Positions 43,196 through 51,563 are shown, numbered from the stretch's first letter. The stretch is 64,000 bases of DNA from Kitasatospora sp. MAP12-44 (GCF_029892095.1 NZ_JARZAE010000004.1:4650001-4714000), one strand, 5' to 3'. Numbers and translations: made by a program. The notes: a model not told the origin generated them from the sequence alone.

Positions 43196-45600
43196 CCAGC
43201 CAGGAGGGATTCGCCGTCGACCCCTGGGGGTTGACCGAGCACCGCGTCGACCTGGTCGGCCTGGCCCGCGCGGAGTCGCTCTTCGCGCTCTCCAACGGCC
43301 ATATCGGCCTGCGCGCCAACCTCGACGAGGGGGAGCCGCACGGCCTGCCGGGGACGTATCTGAACGGCGTCTTCGAGCTGCGCCCGCTGCCCTATCCGGA
43401 GGGTGGCTACGGCTTCCCGGAGTCCGGCCAGAGCGTCATCAACGTCACCAACGGCAAGATCATCCGCCTGCTGGTGGACGACGAGCCCTTCGACCTGCGC
43501 TACGGCGACGCGCTCGACCACCGGCGCTGGCTGGACTTCCGCGAGGGCGTGCTGCGCCGCGAGGCCAAGTGGACCTCGCCGGCCGGCCGGACGGTCATCG
43601 TCCGCTCCAAGCGCCTGGTCTCGCTCACCCAGCGGGCGATCGCCGCGATCGAGTACGAGGTCGAGGCGGTCGACGACACGGTCCGGATCGTGCTCCAGTC
43701 CGAGCTGGTCGCCAACGAGCAACTGCCGGGCGCCGACGGCGATCCACGCGCCTCGGCGGTGCTGGAGGCGCCACTGGTCGCGGAGGGGCACCACGCCGCC
43801 GGGACCACCGCCTCGCTCGTGCACCGCACCCGCTACAGCGAGTTGCGGGTGGCGGCCGGCATGGACCATGTGATCGAGGGTCCCAAGGGCGTCAGCGTCA
43901 CCGCCGAGAGCCGCGACGACCAGGCCCGGATCAGTGTGACCACCGTGCTCAAGCCCGGCGAGCGGCTGCGGCTGGTCAAGTTCATCTCCTACGGCTGGTC
44001 GGCGACCCGTTCGCTGCCCGCCGTCCGGGACCAGGTGGAGGCCGCGCTGACCGCCGCCCGGTACTCCGGCTGGGAGGGCCTGGTGGCCGAGCAGAAGGAG
44101 TACCTGGACGCCTTCTGGAACACCAGCGACATCGAGATCGACGGCGATGTCGAGCTCCAGCAGGCCGTCCGCTTCGCGCAGTTCCACGTCCTGCAGTCCG
44201 CCGCTCGCAGCGAGGAACGCGCCATCCCCGCCAAGGGGTTGACCGGTCCTGGCTATGACGGGCACAGCTTCTGGGACACCGAGGCCTTTGTGCTTCCGGT
44301 GCTCACCTACGCCCTGCCGAGTGCGGTCGGCCAGGCGCTGCGCTGGCGGCACACCACGTTGCCGCTGGCCCGCGAGCGGGCGGCCCAACTCGGCCTGGCG
44401 GGAGCGGTGTTCCCCTGGCGGACGATCCGCGGCGAGGAGTGCTCAGGGTACTGGCCGGCCGGCACCGCGGCCTTCCACATCGGCGCCGACATCGCGATGG
44501 CGGTGGCCCGCTACGTGCGTGCCACCGGCGACGTCGAGTTCGAACGCTCCTACGGCGTCGAGCTGTTGGTGGAGACTGCGCGGATGTGGCGCTCGCTGGG
44601 ACACCACGACTCGGCCGGCCGGTTCCGGATCGAGGGCGTCACCGGCCCGGACGAGTACAGCGCTGTGGCGGACAACAACGTCTACACCAACCTGATGGCC
44701 CAGACGAACCTGCGAGCCGCCGCCGAGGCCGCCACCCGCCACCAACTCCAGGCGGCGGCCCTGGGCGTGGACACCGAGGAGACCGCGGCCTGGCGCGACG
44801 CGGCCGCCGCGATGTACATCCCGTACGACGCCAAGCTCGGCGTGCACCCGCAGGCGGACGGCTTCACCGACCACCAGCAGTGGGACTTCGAGGGCACGCC
44901 GCCCGAGAAGTACCCGCTGCTGCTGCACTACCCGTACTTCGACCTGTACCGCAAGCAGGTGGTCAAGCAGGCGGACCTGGTGCTGGCGATGCAGATGCGC
45001 GGGGACGCCTTCAGCCCGGAGCAGAAGGTCCGCAACTTCGCCTACTACGAGCGGTTGACGGTGCGGGACTCCTCGCTCTCGGCCTGCAGCCAGGCGGTGA
45101 TCGCAGCCGAGGTGGGGCAGTTGGACCTCGCCTACGACTACACCGCCGAGGCCGCCATGATGGACCTGCACGACCTGGGCGGCAACACCCGCGACGGCCT
45201 GCACATGGCCTCGCTGGCCGGCTCGTGCCTCGCCCTGGTGAGCGGCTTCGGCGGTCTGCGCGACCACGGTGACGTGCTCGCCTTCCAACCCCGGCTGCCG
45301 GCCGGGCTGGTCCGGTTGAGCTTCTCGATGAAGGTCCGCCAGCACCTGCTGCGGGTCGAGATCACCCACGAGTCGACCACCTACAGCCTGCGCGAGGGCT
45401 CCCGGCTGCGACTGTCGCACGACGGCGAGGACTTGACGGTCGCGGTCAACAAGCCGGTGCAGCGGCCGACCGCCACCCCCAAGGCGGGCGAGCGCCCCAC
45501 CCAGCCGCTCGGACGCGAGCCGGCACGCCGTCAGTCGCAGGCGGGCCCGGCCACCGGATCGGTGATCGGCGGCGCGCCGGACCATCTCGCGGCGGAGTAG
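43192..45600 (+). CDS. Glycoside hydrolase family 65 disaccharide phosphorylase
   Basis: An 802-residue GH65 protein (maltose, trehalose or kojibiose phosphorylase type) splitting an alpha-glucoside with phosphate to beta-glucose 1-phosphate, which the preceding mutase would use. The N-terminal domain begins ESLFALSNGHIGLRANLDEGEP. The (alpha/alpha)6 barrel has GYDGHSFWDTEAFVLPVL and the general acid Glu in IEGVTGPDEYSAVADNNVYTN. KQADLVLAMQM and GNTRDGLHMASLAG follow. A disordered Pro/Arg-rich tail of ~50 residues (PTATPKAGERPTQPLGREPARRQSQ) is additional. Donor specificity cannot be read from the sequence. Confidence 0.95.
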   Translation: MTSQEGFAVDPWGLTEHRVDLVGLARAESLFALSNGHIGLRANLDEGEPHGLPGTYLNGVFELRPLPYPEGGYGFPESGQSVINVTNGKIIRLLVDDEPFDLRYGDALDHRRWLDFREGVLRREAKWTSPAGRTVIVRSKRLVSLTQRAIAAIEYEVEAVDDTVRIVLQSELVANEQLPGADGDPRASAVLEAPLVAEGHHAAGTTASLVHRTRYSELRVAAGMDHVIEGPKGVSVTAESRDDQARISVTTVLKPGERLRLVKFISYGWSATRSLPAVRDQVEAALTAARYSGWEGLVAEQKEYLDAFWNTSDIEIDGDVELQQAVRFAQFHVLQSAARSEERAIPAKGLTGPGYDGHSFWDTEAFVLPVLTYALPSAVGQALRWRHTTLPLARERAAQLGLAGAVFPWRTIRGEECSGYWPAGTAAFHIGADIAMAVARYVRATGDVEFERSYGVELLVETARMWRSLGHHDSAGRFRIEGVTGPDEYSAVADNNVYTNLMAQTNLRAAAEAATRHQLQAAALGVDTEETAAWRDAAAAMYIPYDAKLGVHPQADGFTDHQQWDFEGTPPEKYPLLLHYPYFDLYRKQVVKQADLVLAMQMRGDAFSPEQKVRNFAYYERLTVRDSSLSACSQAVIAAEVGQLDLAYDYTAEAAMMDLHDLGGNTRDGLHMASLAGSCLALVSGFGGLRDHGDVLAFQPRLPAGLVRLSFSMKVRQHLLRVEITHESTTYSLREGSRLRLSHDGEDLTVAVNKPVQRPTATPKAGERPTQPLGREPARRQSQAGPATGSVIGGAPDHLAAE

Positions 45601-45632
45601 GCGGAGTAGCCCACTGACACTGCACGCCCCGC

Positions 45633-45673
45633 GGCGTGCCCGACTTGCCTGGTCAGGCAAGTTTGGGCACGCC
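45633..45673 (+). terminator. GH65 operon terminator
   Basis: GGCGTGCCC-G-ACTTGCCT / AGGCAAGT-TT-GGGCACGCC with a GGTC loop, then GTTGTTG. A related, longer version precedes the second peptidase gene. Confidence 0.85.
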
Positions 45674-45934
45674 GTTGTTGCGTGCGGGTGACCGCGAAGT
45701 GACGGTAAGTCGGTTTACAACCCCCTCCAGGTAACGGCCAGATGGAGATCCACTCGAGCCCTTGTTGACCAGGGCATGCCTCACTAGCCTCATCGCAAGC
45801 CGGTCGAACCCGACCCAGGGAAGGCCTGGCTCACGGCAATCGCACGCCCCGGCACGTGGACCACGCATGTCCATGTGGCGGTCCCCCACACCCGTTTCCG
45901 CCCCCGGTTCACCCCAGCCAAAGGGAGCAGTTCG
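45674..45934 (+). promoter_or_regulatory. Upstream region of S53 peptidase 1
   Basis: This segment has no ORF of its own. It is duplicated almost completely at 47379-47652 before peptidase 2. Shared blocks include GCGGGTGACCGCGAAGTGACGGT (with one substitution), GTAACGG-CAGATGGAG, GAGCCCTTGTTGAC and CTAGCCTCATCGCAAGCCGGT. TTGTTGAC with TAGCCT about 20 bp downstream may be the promoter of each copy. Confidence 0.5.
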
Positions 45935-47185
45935 TTGCGCGTCTCACCGTTCACCCCCACGTCCCGCCGGATCGCCGTCGCCCTGGTGGGCTCGGCCTCG
46001 CTGGCCCTCTCCGCGCTCGCCGTGGCCGCCCCGGCCGGCGCGGTCGCCGCGCCGCAGACGTTCAGCCACGACGGGACGTCCTGGGTGCGCTCGTGCGCCA
46101 CCCCGACCGCCGGTCTGATGGCCTGCAACGCGCTGCGGGTGACCAGCGTCGCCGAGCACATCAACGCGATGGGCATCACGCCGAACGCGACGCCTTCCGG
46201 CTTCGGCCCGAGCGACCTGCTCAGCGCGTACAACCTCCCGGCGAACGGCGGCGCGGGCCAGACCGTGGCCATCGTGGACGCGTACAACGACCCCAACGCC
46301 GAGTCCGACCTGGCCGTCTACCGCGCCCAGTACGGCCTGCCGGCCTGCACCACCGCCAACGGCTGCTTCAAGAAGGTCAGCCAGACCGGCAGCACCAGCA
46401 GCCTGCCGAGCAACAACTCCGGCTGGGCGGGCGAGATATCGCTCGACGTCGACATGGTCTCGGCGATCGCCCCGAACGCGCACATCATCCTGGTCGAGGC
46501 GAAGACCGCGACCACCGCCAACCTGGGCACCGCGGTCAACGAGGCCGTGAAGCTGGGTGCCAAGTTCGTCTCCAACAGCTACGGCGGCAGCGAGTCCTCC
46601 TCGGACCCGAGCTACGACACCTCGTACTACAACCACCCGGGCGTGGCGATCACCGCCAGCTCCGGAGACGGCGGCTACGGCGTCGAGTACCCGGCGGCCT
46701 CGAAGTACGTCACGGCCGTCGGCGGCACCGCGCTCACCAGGTCCTCCACGACCCGTGGTTGGAGCGAGTCGGTGTGGTCGACCAGCAGCACCGAGGGTGC
46801 CGGCTCGGGCTGCTCGGTGTACGACGCCAAGCCCACCTGGCAGAAGGACACCGGCTGCTCCAAGCGCACCGTCGCGGACGTTTCGGCCGTCGCCGACCCG
46901 GCCACCGGTGTCGCGGTCTACCAGACCTACGGCGGCTCGGGCTGGAACGTCTACGGCGGCACCAGCGTGGCCTCGCCGATCATCGCGGCGGTCTACGCCG
47001 ACGCGGGCGCCCCGTCGGCGGCCATCCCGGCGGCCGACGCCTACGCCCACCCCAGCGCGCTGAACGACGTCACCTCCGGCTCCACGACCAGCTGCTCCCC
47101 GGCCTACCTCTGCACCGCCGAGGTCGGCTACGACGGCCCCACCGGCCTGGGCACCCCGAACGGCCTCGCGGCGTTCACCGGCTGA
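45935..47185 (+). CDS. Secreted S53 family (sedolisin) peptidase, copy 1
   Basis: A 416-residue secreted acid-type serine-carboxyl peptidase. A Sec signal peptide (RRIAVALVGSASLALSALAVAAPAGAVA) ends near AVA-AP. The catalytic Glu and Asp of sedolisins are in GWAGEISLDVDMVSAIAPNA (E-x3-D), the oxyanion Asp in ITASSGDGGYGVEYPA and the nucleophile Ser in YGGTSVASPIIAAVYADAG. TVAIVDAYNDPNAESDL is the usual block before them. It lacks a long pro-domain, unlike classical sedolisins. The TTG start lies 7 nt after AAAGGGAG. A longer ATG frame from 45875 would disrupt the signal peptide. Terminator follows. Confidence 0.92.
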   Translation: MRVSPFTPTSRRIAVALVGSASLALSALAVAAPAGAVAAPQTFSHDGTSWVRSCATPTAGLMACNALRVTSVAEHINAMGITPNATPSGFGPSDLLSAYNLPANGGAGQTVAIVDAYNDPNAESDLAVYRAQYGLPACTTANGCFKKVSQTGSTSSLPSNNSGWAGEISLDVDMVSAIAPNAHIILVEAKTATTANLGTAVNEAVKLGAKFVSNSYGGSESSSDPSYDTSYYNHPGVAITASSGDGGYGVEYPAASKYVTAVGGTALTRSSTTRGWSESVWSTSSTEGAGSGCSVYDAKPTWQKDTGCSKRTVADVSAVADPATGVAVYQTYGGSGWNVYGGTSVASPIIAAVYADAGAPSAAIPAADAYAHPSALNDVTSGSTTSCSPAYLCTAEVGYDGPTGLGTPNGLAAFTG

Positions 47186-47200
47186 CCCGCGAAGCTCGAA

Positions 47201-47244
47201 ACCGCTGCCCTCCCCCGCACATTGGCGCGGGGGAGGGCAGCGGT
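47201..47244 (+). terminator. Peptidase 1 terminator
   Basis: ACCGCTGCCCTCCCCCGC pairs with GCGGGGGAGGGCAGCGGT over 18 bp, 15 bp after the stop. Confidence 0.92.
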
Positions 47245-47328
47245 GTTGCCGGGGGGACGTCACTCATGGGGAGTGCTCCTCCGCCGCCGACTCGCGGCGG
47301 AGTAGCACGCTGGCACCGCATGCCCCGC

Positions 47329-47378
47329 GGCGTGCCCGACTTGCCCGACTTGCCCGATCGGGCAAGTTTGGGCACGCC
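47329..47378 (+). other. Second copy of the GGCGTGCCC hairpin, enlarged
   Basis: GGCGTGCCC, GACTTGCCC twice, GATC, GGGCAAGT, TT, GGGCACGCC: the same stem-loop as the GH65 terminator with one 9-bp arm unit duplicated. It lies downstream of the peptidase 1 terminator, so here it has no gene to terminate and marks the boundary of the duplicated segment. Confidence 0.8.
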
Positions 47379-47652
47379 GTTGTTGCGTCCGGGTGACCGC
47401 GAAGTGACGGTCCGTCGGTTGCCCGTGCGTTGGCAACCCCCTTCAGGTAACGGGCAGATGGAGTTCCGGCCGAGCCCTTGTTGACGGGGTCATGCCCGTC
47501 TAGCCTCATCGCAAGCCGGTTCGAACCCGATCCTGGGTGGACCTGGCACACGCAACCGCACGCCCCCGGCACCCGGACCACGCACGTCCAGGTGGCGGTC
47601 CCTCACACCCTTTTCCACCCATGGTTCACCCCAGACCAAAGGGAGCAGTCCG
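47379..47652 (+). promoter_or_regulatory. Upstream region of S53 peptidase 2
   Basis: The duplicate of 45674-45934, with scattered substitutions. Both copies end in AAAGGGAGCAG before the TTG start, and conservation is greatest at the putative promoter and ribosome-binding site. Confidence 0.5.
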
Positions 47653-48900
47653 TTGCGCGTCACTCCGTTCTCCCCTGCCACCCGCCGGATCGCCGTCGCC
47701 CTGGTGGGCTCGGCCTCGCTGGCGCTCTCCGCGCTCGCCGTGGCCGCCCCGGCCGGCGCGGCCGCCGCGCCGCAGACGTTCAGCCACGACGGGACCTCCT
47801 GGGTGCGCTCGTGCGCCGCCCCGACGTCCGGTCTGATGGCCTGTAACGCGCTGCGGGTCACCAGTGTCGCCGAGCACGTCAACGCCCTGGGCACCACGCC
47901 GAACGCGACGCCGTCCGGCTTCGGCCCGAGCGACCTGCGCAGCGCGTACAACCTCCCGGCGAACGGCGGCGCGGGCCAGACGGTGGCCATCATCGACGCG
48001 TACAACGACCCCAAGGCAGCAGCCGACATGGCCGTCTACCGCGCCCAGTACGGCCTGCCGGCCTGCACCGTCGCCAACGGCTGCTTCAAGCAGGTCAGCC
48101 AGACCGGCACCAGCACCCTGCCGGCCAACAACCAGGGCTGGGCGGGCGAGGAGTCGCTCGACCTCGACATGGTCTCGGCGATCGCCCCGAACGCGCACAT
48201 CATCCTGGTCGAGGCGAAGACCGCGAGCACGGCCAACCTGGGTATATCGGTGAACGAGGCCGTCAAGCTGGGCGCCAAGTACGTCTCCAACAGCTACGGC
48301 GGCAGCGAGTCCTCCTCGGACCCGAGCTACGACACCAAGTACTTCAACCACCCGGGTGTGGCGATCACCGTCAGCTCCGGAGACGGCGGTTACGGCGTCG
48401 AGTACCCGGCGGCCTCCCGCTACGTCACCGCCGTCGGCGGCACCGCGCTCAAGAAGGCCTCCAGCACCCGTGGTTGGACCGAGTCGGTGTGGTCGACCAG
48501 CAGCAGCGAGGGCGCCGGCTCGGGCTGCTCGGCGTACGACGCCAAGCCCACCTGGCAGAAGGACACCGGCTGCTCCAAGCGCACTGTCGCGGACGTCTCG
48601 GCCGTCGCCGACCCGGCCACCGGTGTCGCGGTCTACCAGACCTACGGCGGCTCGGGCTGGAACGTCTACGGCGGCACCAGCGTGGCCTCCCCGCTCATCG
48701 CGGCGGTCTACGCCGACGCGGGCACCCCGTCGGCGGCCATCCCGGCGGCCGACGCCTACGCCCACCCCAGCGCGCTGAACGACGTCACCTCCGGCTCCAC
48801 GACCAGCTGCTCCCCGGCCTACCTCTGCACCGCCGAGCCCGGCTACGACGGCCCCACCGGCCTGGGCACCCCGAACGGCCTCGCAGCCTTCACCGGCTGA
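47653..48900 (+). CDS. Secreted S53 family (sedolisin) peptidase, copy 2
   Basis: A 415-residue paralogue of the preceding gene, about 90 % alike by eye. It has the same signal peptide, E-x3-D in GWAGEESLDLDMVSAIAPNA, oxyanion Asp in ITVSSGDGGYGVEYPA and Ser in YGGTSVASPLIAAVYADAG, and the same TTG start after AAAGGGAG. Differences cluster between about residues 130 and 170 (KQVSQTGTSTLPANNQGW against KKVSQTGSTSSLPSNNSGW) and in the KKASSTRGWTE region. The two copies share upstream DNA and terminators, so they arose by a tandem duplication of about 1.7 kb. Confidence 0.92.
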   Translation: MRVTPFSPATRRIAVALVGSASLALSALAVAAPAGAAAAPQTFSHDGTSWVRSCAAPTSGLMACNALRVTSVAEHVNALGTTPNATPSGFGPSDLRSAYNLPANGGAGQTVAIIDAYNDPKAAADMAVYRAQYGLPACTVANGCFKQVSQTGTSTLPANNQGWAGEESLDLDMVSAIAPNAHIILVEAKTASTANLGISVNEAVKLGAKYVSNSYGGSESSSDPSYDTKYFNHPGVAITVSSGDGGYGVEYPAASRYVTAVGGTALKKASSTRGWTESVWSTSSSEGAGSGCSAYDAKPTWQKDTGCSKRTVADVSAVADPATGVAVYQTYGGSGWNVYGGTSVASPLIAAVYADAGTPSAAIPAADAYAHPSALNDVTSGSTTSCSPAYLCTAEPGYDGPTGLGTPNGLAAFTG

Positions 48901-48915
48901 CCCGCGAAGCTCGAA

Positions 48916-48959
48916 ACCGCTGCCCTCCCCCACGCATCGGCGCGGGGGAGGGCAGCGGT
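48916..48959 (+). terminator. Peptidase 2 terminator
   Basis: ACCGCTGCCCTCCCC pairs with GGGGAGGGCAGCGGT, the duplicate of the hairpin at 47201-47244 with a small change in the loop. Confidence 0.9.
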
Positions 48960-48991
48960 GTTGCCGGGGGGTGTGACGTGATGGGTGGGGA

Positions 48992-49150
48992 TCAGGCGTG
49001 GTGGCTGCGGAGCAGGGCGAACATCTCTTCGAGGGAGACGGATCCTTCAGCGCCCTCGGATTCAGCCTCGTCAGCCAACCGGTTGAGCCAGGCCTCCTCG
49101 GCCTGCTCCGCCAGCCGACCCAGGCGCTGGTATTCGTGGATGTCGATCAC
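48992..49150 (-). CDS. Small acidic protein (52 aa) of unknown function
   Basis: A GTG at 49150, seven nt behind GGAG, gives 52 residues: VIDIHEYQRLGRLAEQAEEAWLNRLADEAESEGAEGSV and SLEEMFALLRSHHA. It is predominantly helical and acidic. It resembles the short C-terminal halves of antitoxin-type proteins in Streptomyces but belongs to no family I can name. The longer frame to 49261 lacks coding character. It is divergent from the antitoxin-like gene at 49282, so the two could share a regulatory region. Confidence 0.55.
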   Translation of the reverse strand: MIDIHEYQRLGRLAEQAEEAWLNRLADEAESEGAEGSVSLEEMFALLRSHHA

Positions 49151-49281
49151 CGTGTCTCCGCTTGCAGTGCCGGGTGGTGGTGTTCCAGAAGTACATCTAT
49201 GCGGGGGACTTGGCGCCGGTCGGCCCACCGTAGCGAGGCTCACCTGGAATTCGGAACACATTCCGAAATAGCCTCTCCAGC

Positions 49282-49743
49282 ATGTCCACTCTCACCGTGT
49301 CGTTCTCTGAGCTGTCAAAGAACTCCAAGCGGGTCGCCGACGCCGTTGAGCGCGTCCAGCGCATCCACGTCACGCGGCGAGATGGGGAGGACCTCTATCT
49401 CACGACCGAGAGCTACGACCGCCAGCGTGAGATGACCGCAGACGTCACTGCCAGTCTGTTCGCTGCTCTGCTCGGCAGTGACGAGGGCGCCCGGGCCATC
49501 CTCCTCGCGCTACCCATGGTCTTTCCGTGGACCCGACACCTGTCGGCCGAGGAGGTGCGCGAGCTCGTCGTCCAGCTCGTGGATGCCACGCGCGACGTAG
49601 TGGAACTGGACGTGCATGCCAATCTGCACCGCGTCATCGTCGAGTGGCGCGCGACCGCCAGAATCCTGGCTGATCCCGCGCTGACCGCTCAGCTCACCGA
49701 GCCTTTGCAGGGTGTGGACCACGGCGAGGTGCTTGCACCATGA
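49282..49743 (+). CDS. Phd/YefM-like antitoxin domain protein
   Basis: A 153-residue protein. Its first ~50 residues (TLTVSFSELSKNSKRVADAVERVQRIHVTRRDGEDLYLTTESYDRQR) have the Phd/YefM pattern of a DNA-binding antitoxin: a beta-strand, SELxKN.K.V, then the RR.GE.L.L strand. The C-terminal ~90 residues (PMVFPWTRHLSAEEVRELVVQLVDATRDVVELDVHANLHRVIVEWRATARILADPALTAQL) are a helical domain common in streptomycete homologues. Normally a toxin gene overlaps its stop codon. Here only a five-codon ORF does. The ATG at 49282 has a weak Shine-Dalgarno site. Confidence 0.8.
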   Translation: MSTLTVSFSELSKNSKRVADAVERVQRIHVTRRDGEDLYLTTESYDRQREMTADVTASLFAALLGSDEGARAILLALPMVFPWTRHLSAEEVRELVVQLVDATRDVVELDVHANLHRVIVEWRATARILADPALTAQLTEPLQGVDHGEVLAP

Positions 49744-49757
49744 GCTCAACAGCCTGA
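49740..49757 (+). pseudogene. Five-codon stub in the toxin position
   Basis: ATGAGCTCAACAGCCTGA overlaps the antitoxin stop by 4 nt (ATGA), the coupling seen for toxin genes of this antitoxin type, but it ends after five codons (MSSTA) and no toxin-like sequence follows. Reading it as a toxin remnant is inference. Confidence 0.3.
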
Positions 49758-49820
49758 GCGGTCCCCCGTTGGGCTCGGGTTGCGTGCCTGAGGACCCATT
49801 ACATCCGGAGCCGGTGGCGG

Positions 49821-50018
49821 TTAGAGGGAGCTGAAGTCGCCTGTGCGGACGCTGGTGATGAAGGTCTGCCAGGCGGTGGGGGTGAAGGTGAGGGTGGGGC
49901 CGTGGGGGTCCTTGCTGTCGCGGACGCGACCGGGGTTAGCGTCGTCGACCTCGACGCATGAACCGTTGCTGCCGCCGCTGTAGCTGCTCTTGCGCCACTG
50001 CGGTGCGTTGGCGTTCAT
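49821..50018 (-). CDS. DUF397 family protein, copy 1
   Basis: A 65-residue DUF397 protein with the family signature WRKSSYSGGSNGSCVEVDD and RDSKDPHGPTLTFTPTAWQTFI. DUF397 proteins are partners, probably inhibitors or antitoxin-like, of XRE-DUF5753 regulators in streptomycetes, for example in the BldB/WhiJ-type systems. It lies 22 bp after the second DUF397 gene and is nearly identical to it from residue 8 on. Confidence 0.94.
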   Translation of the reverse strand: MNANAPQWRKSSYSGGSNGSCVEVDDANPGRVRDSKDPHGPTLTFTPTAWQTFITSVRTGDFSSL

Positions 50019-50040
50019 GGCAACTCCTCGGTGCAGGCGG

Positions 50041-50250
50041 TTAGAGGGAGCCGAAGTCGCTGCTGCGGATGCCGGTGATGAAGGTCTGCCAGGCGGTGGG
50101 GGTGAAGGTGAGGGTGGGGCCGTGGGGGTCTTTGCTGTCGCGGACGCGGCCGGGGTTGGCGTCGTCGACTTCTACGCATGAACCGTTGCTGGTGCCGCTG
50201 TGGCTGCTCTTGCGCCACTGCGCCGGCCGGGGGTGTTCACTGCTGATCAT
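50041..50250 (-). CDS. DUF397 family protein, copy 2
   Basis: A 69-residue DUF397 protein: WRKSSHSGTSNGSCVEVDDANPGRVRDSKDPHGP, then FTPTAWQTFITGIRSSDFGSL. Its start lies 14 bp inside the end of the XRE-DUF5753 gene, so the two are translationally coupled. The following DUF397 copy differs mainly in the first residues and the C-terminal GIRSSDFGSL/SVRTGDFSSL, pointing to a recent tandem duplication. Confidence 0.94.
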   Translation of the reverse strand: MISSEHPRPAQWRKSSHSGTSNGSCVEVDDANPGRVRDSKDPHGPTLTFTPTAWQTFITGIRSSDFGSL

Positions 50251-51073
50251 GTGCGTATTCCTCCGCCACCGACTGGATCAGGGCTAGGGACGCCTCCGGC
50301 GACAGCGCGACGGCCCGCAGCAAATCGTAGTACCCGTTGGCCTGGGCAACCAGCAACGGATCATCCAACAGCCCTCCCGTCAGCGGTGCTTCGATGTAGG
50401 CGAGGGGTGGCGCGTCGTCGAAGGTCATCAGCGACATCATCCCCTCCATGAGGGAGTGAGCGCCGTTGCCGAACGGGACGACCTGGACGATCACGCGACG
50501 GTTTCTGATGAGATCCGTGATGTGCTGGAGCTGTCCGGCCATGACCGCGGGGCTGCCGACTTCTCGACGGAGCACGGTCTCGTCCAGGACGTACCAAAAC
50601 ACCTTCTTTGTTGGGCCGTCCAGGAGGCTGCTCCGAGTCATTCGTGCAGCTACGCGGTCTGCCAACTCCCCTTCGGTCAGCAGTGGATGGCCGCTCAGGA
50701 AGATCGCTGCGGCGTACTCCGGCGTCTGCATCACCCCTGGCACGAGCTGTGCGGCGTACTCGCTGATGGTTTTTGCCAGGGCTTCCTGTTCGACGGCCTC
50801 CTCGAAGTAGGTCGCGAACGCAGACGGCCGCAGGATCTCGTGCAGCCTTTCCAACTGCTTGCCTGTTTTCAACACCACGTCCAGCTGCCTAGAGAGCTCC
50901 AACTGCGGCTTGCGCGAGGCGTTCTCGATCTGGCCCAGGTACGCACCCGAGCAGAAGACCAGCTCACCGAGCTTCTCCTGCGACAGCCCTGCTGCCTCCC
51001 GCAATCGGCGCAACTCCGAGCCGTAGAAGGCTCGGGGGGACTTGCCCGGGTTCAGCTCGTTCCTTCGGGCCAT
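50237..51073 (-). CDS. XRE family regulator with DUF5753 domain
   Basis: A 278-residue regulator of the large streptomycete XRE-DUF5753 (WhiJ-like) family. The HTH is YGSELRRLREAAGLSQEKLGELVFCSGAYLGQIENASRKPQ (residues about 17-57). The DUF5753 domain has AKTISEYAAQLVPGVMQTPEYAAAIF, VLDETVLRREVGSPAVMAGQLQHI, VIVQVVPFGNGAHSLMEGMMSLMTFDDAPPLAYIEAP and the closing region. It forms an operon with two DUF397 genes. The ATG is at 51073. Its signal is unknown; family members influence development or antibiotic production. Confidence 0.95.
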   Translation of the reverse strand: MARRNELNPGKSPRAFYGSELRRLREAAGLSQEKLGELVFCSGAYLGQIENASRKPQLELSRQLDVVLKTGKQLERLHEILRPSAFATYFEEAVEQEALAKTISEYAAQLVPGVMQTPEYAAAIFLSGHPLLTEGELADRVAARMTRSSLLDGPTKKVFWYVLDETVLRREVGSPAVMAGQLQHITDLIRNRRVIVQVVPFGNGAHSLMEGMMSLMTFDDAPPLAYIEAPLTGGLLDDPLLVAQANGYYDLLRAVALSPEASLALIQSVAEEYAHDQQ

Positions 51074-51188
51074 CGGGGGGCCTCCAATTGAGCGGTCGGT
51101 CTGCTGGGGTCTTCCCTCTGGTCAGCGTAACTCCGGAACGTCACGCTTGGAGCACAATCAGTGAACATCCTTCCGGTTCCCAGTAGAT

Positions 51189-51449
51189 ATGGACACCACC
51201 ATGCCCTCTCCCCTCGCCCGACACATGGCTGCCCGCCGGCAGGAAGCCGACGATGCCGTCGAGGAGTTGACCGCCGTCCTCCACCTCGCCGACCCCGGGC
51301 TCCTCCTTCCCTCGCTCGCCGTTGACGACCGTTCGCGTTGCACGGGCACCGTCGTCATCGACCTCGGGGGTTGTCGTCCGGATGTGGTCAGGGCCATCAC
51401 CGTGCTGATCCGCCGGGGGGTGGAATGTGTTCAGCAGCACGACCACTGA
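51189..51449 (+). CDS. Small hypothetical protein (86 aa)
   Basis: An 86-residue cytoplasmic protein (MAARRQEADDAVEELTAVLHLADPGLLLPSLAVDDRSRCTGTVVIDLGGCRPDVVRAITVLIRRG). Similar small proteins sit beside DUF397/XRE sets in streptomycetes. The family has no known role. The ATG at 51189 is one of two possible; Met at 51201 would remove four residues. It is divergent from the XRE gene (115 bp). Confidence 0.65.
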   Translation: MDTTMPSPLARHMAARRQEADDAVEELTAVLHLADPGLLLPSLAVDDRSRCTGTVVIDLGGCRPDVVRAITVLIRRGVECVQQHDH

Positions 51450-51563
51450 CCGCGCCCATCACCGCGCGGTCTCTCTGGCGCCGACTCCTCACTGCCGCCC
51501 GCGTCCCGCGCCGGTGTCCGCTTGGCTGGCCGAACTGTCCCTGGTGCGAAGGGTGTTGATCCG

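Noticed and set aside
42985-44388. 467-residue minus-strand frame
   Set aside because: Antisense to the beta-PGM/GH65 operon, with shadow-like composition.
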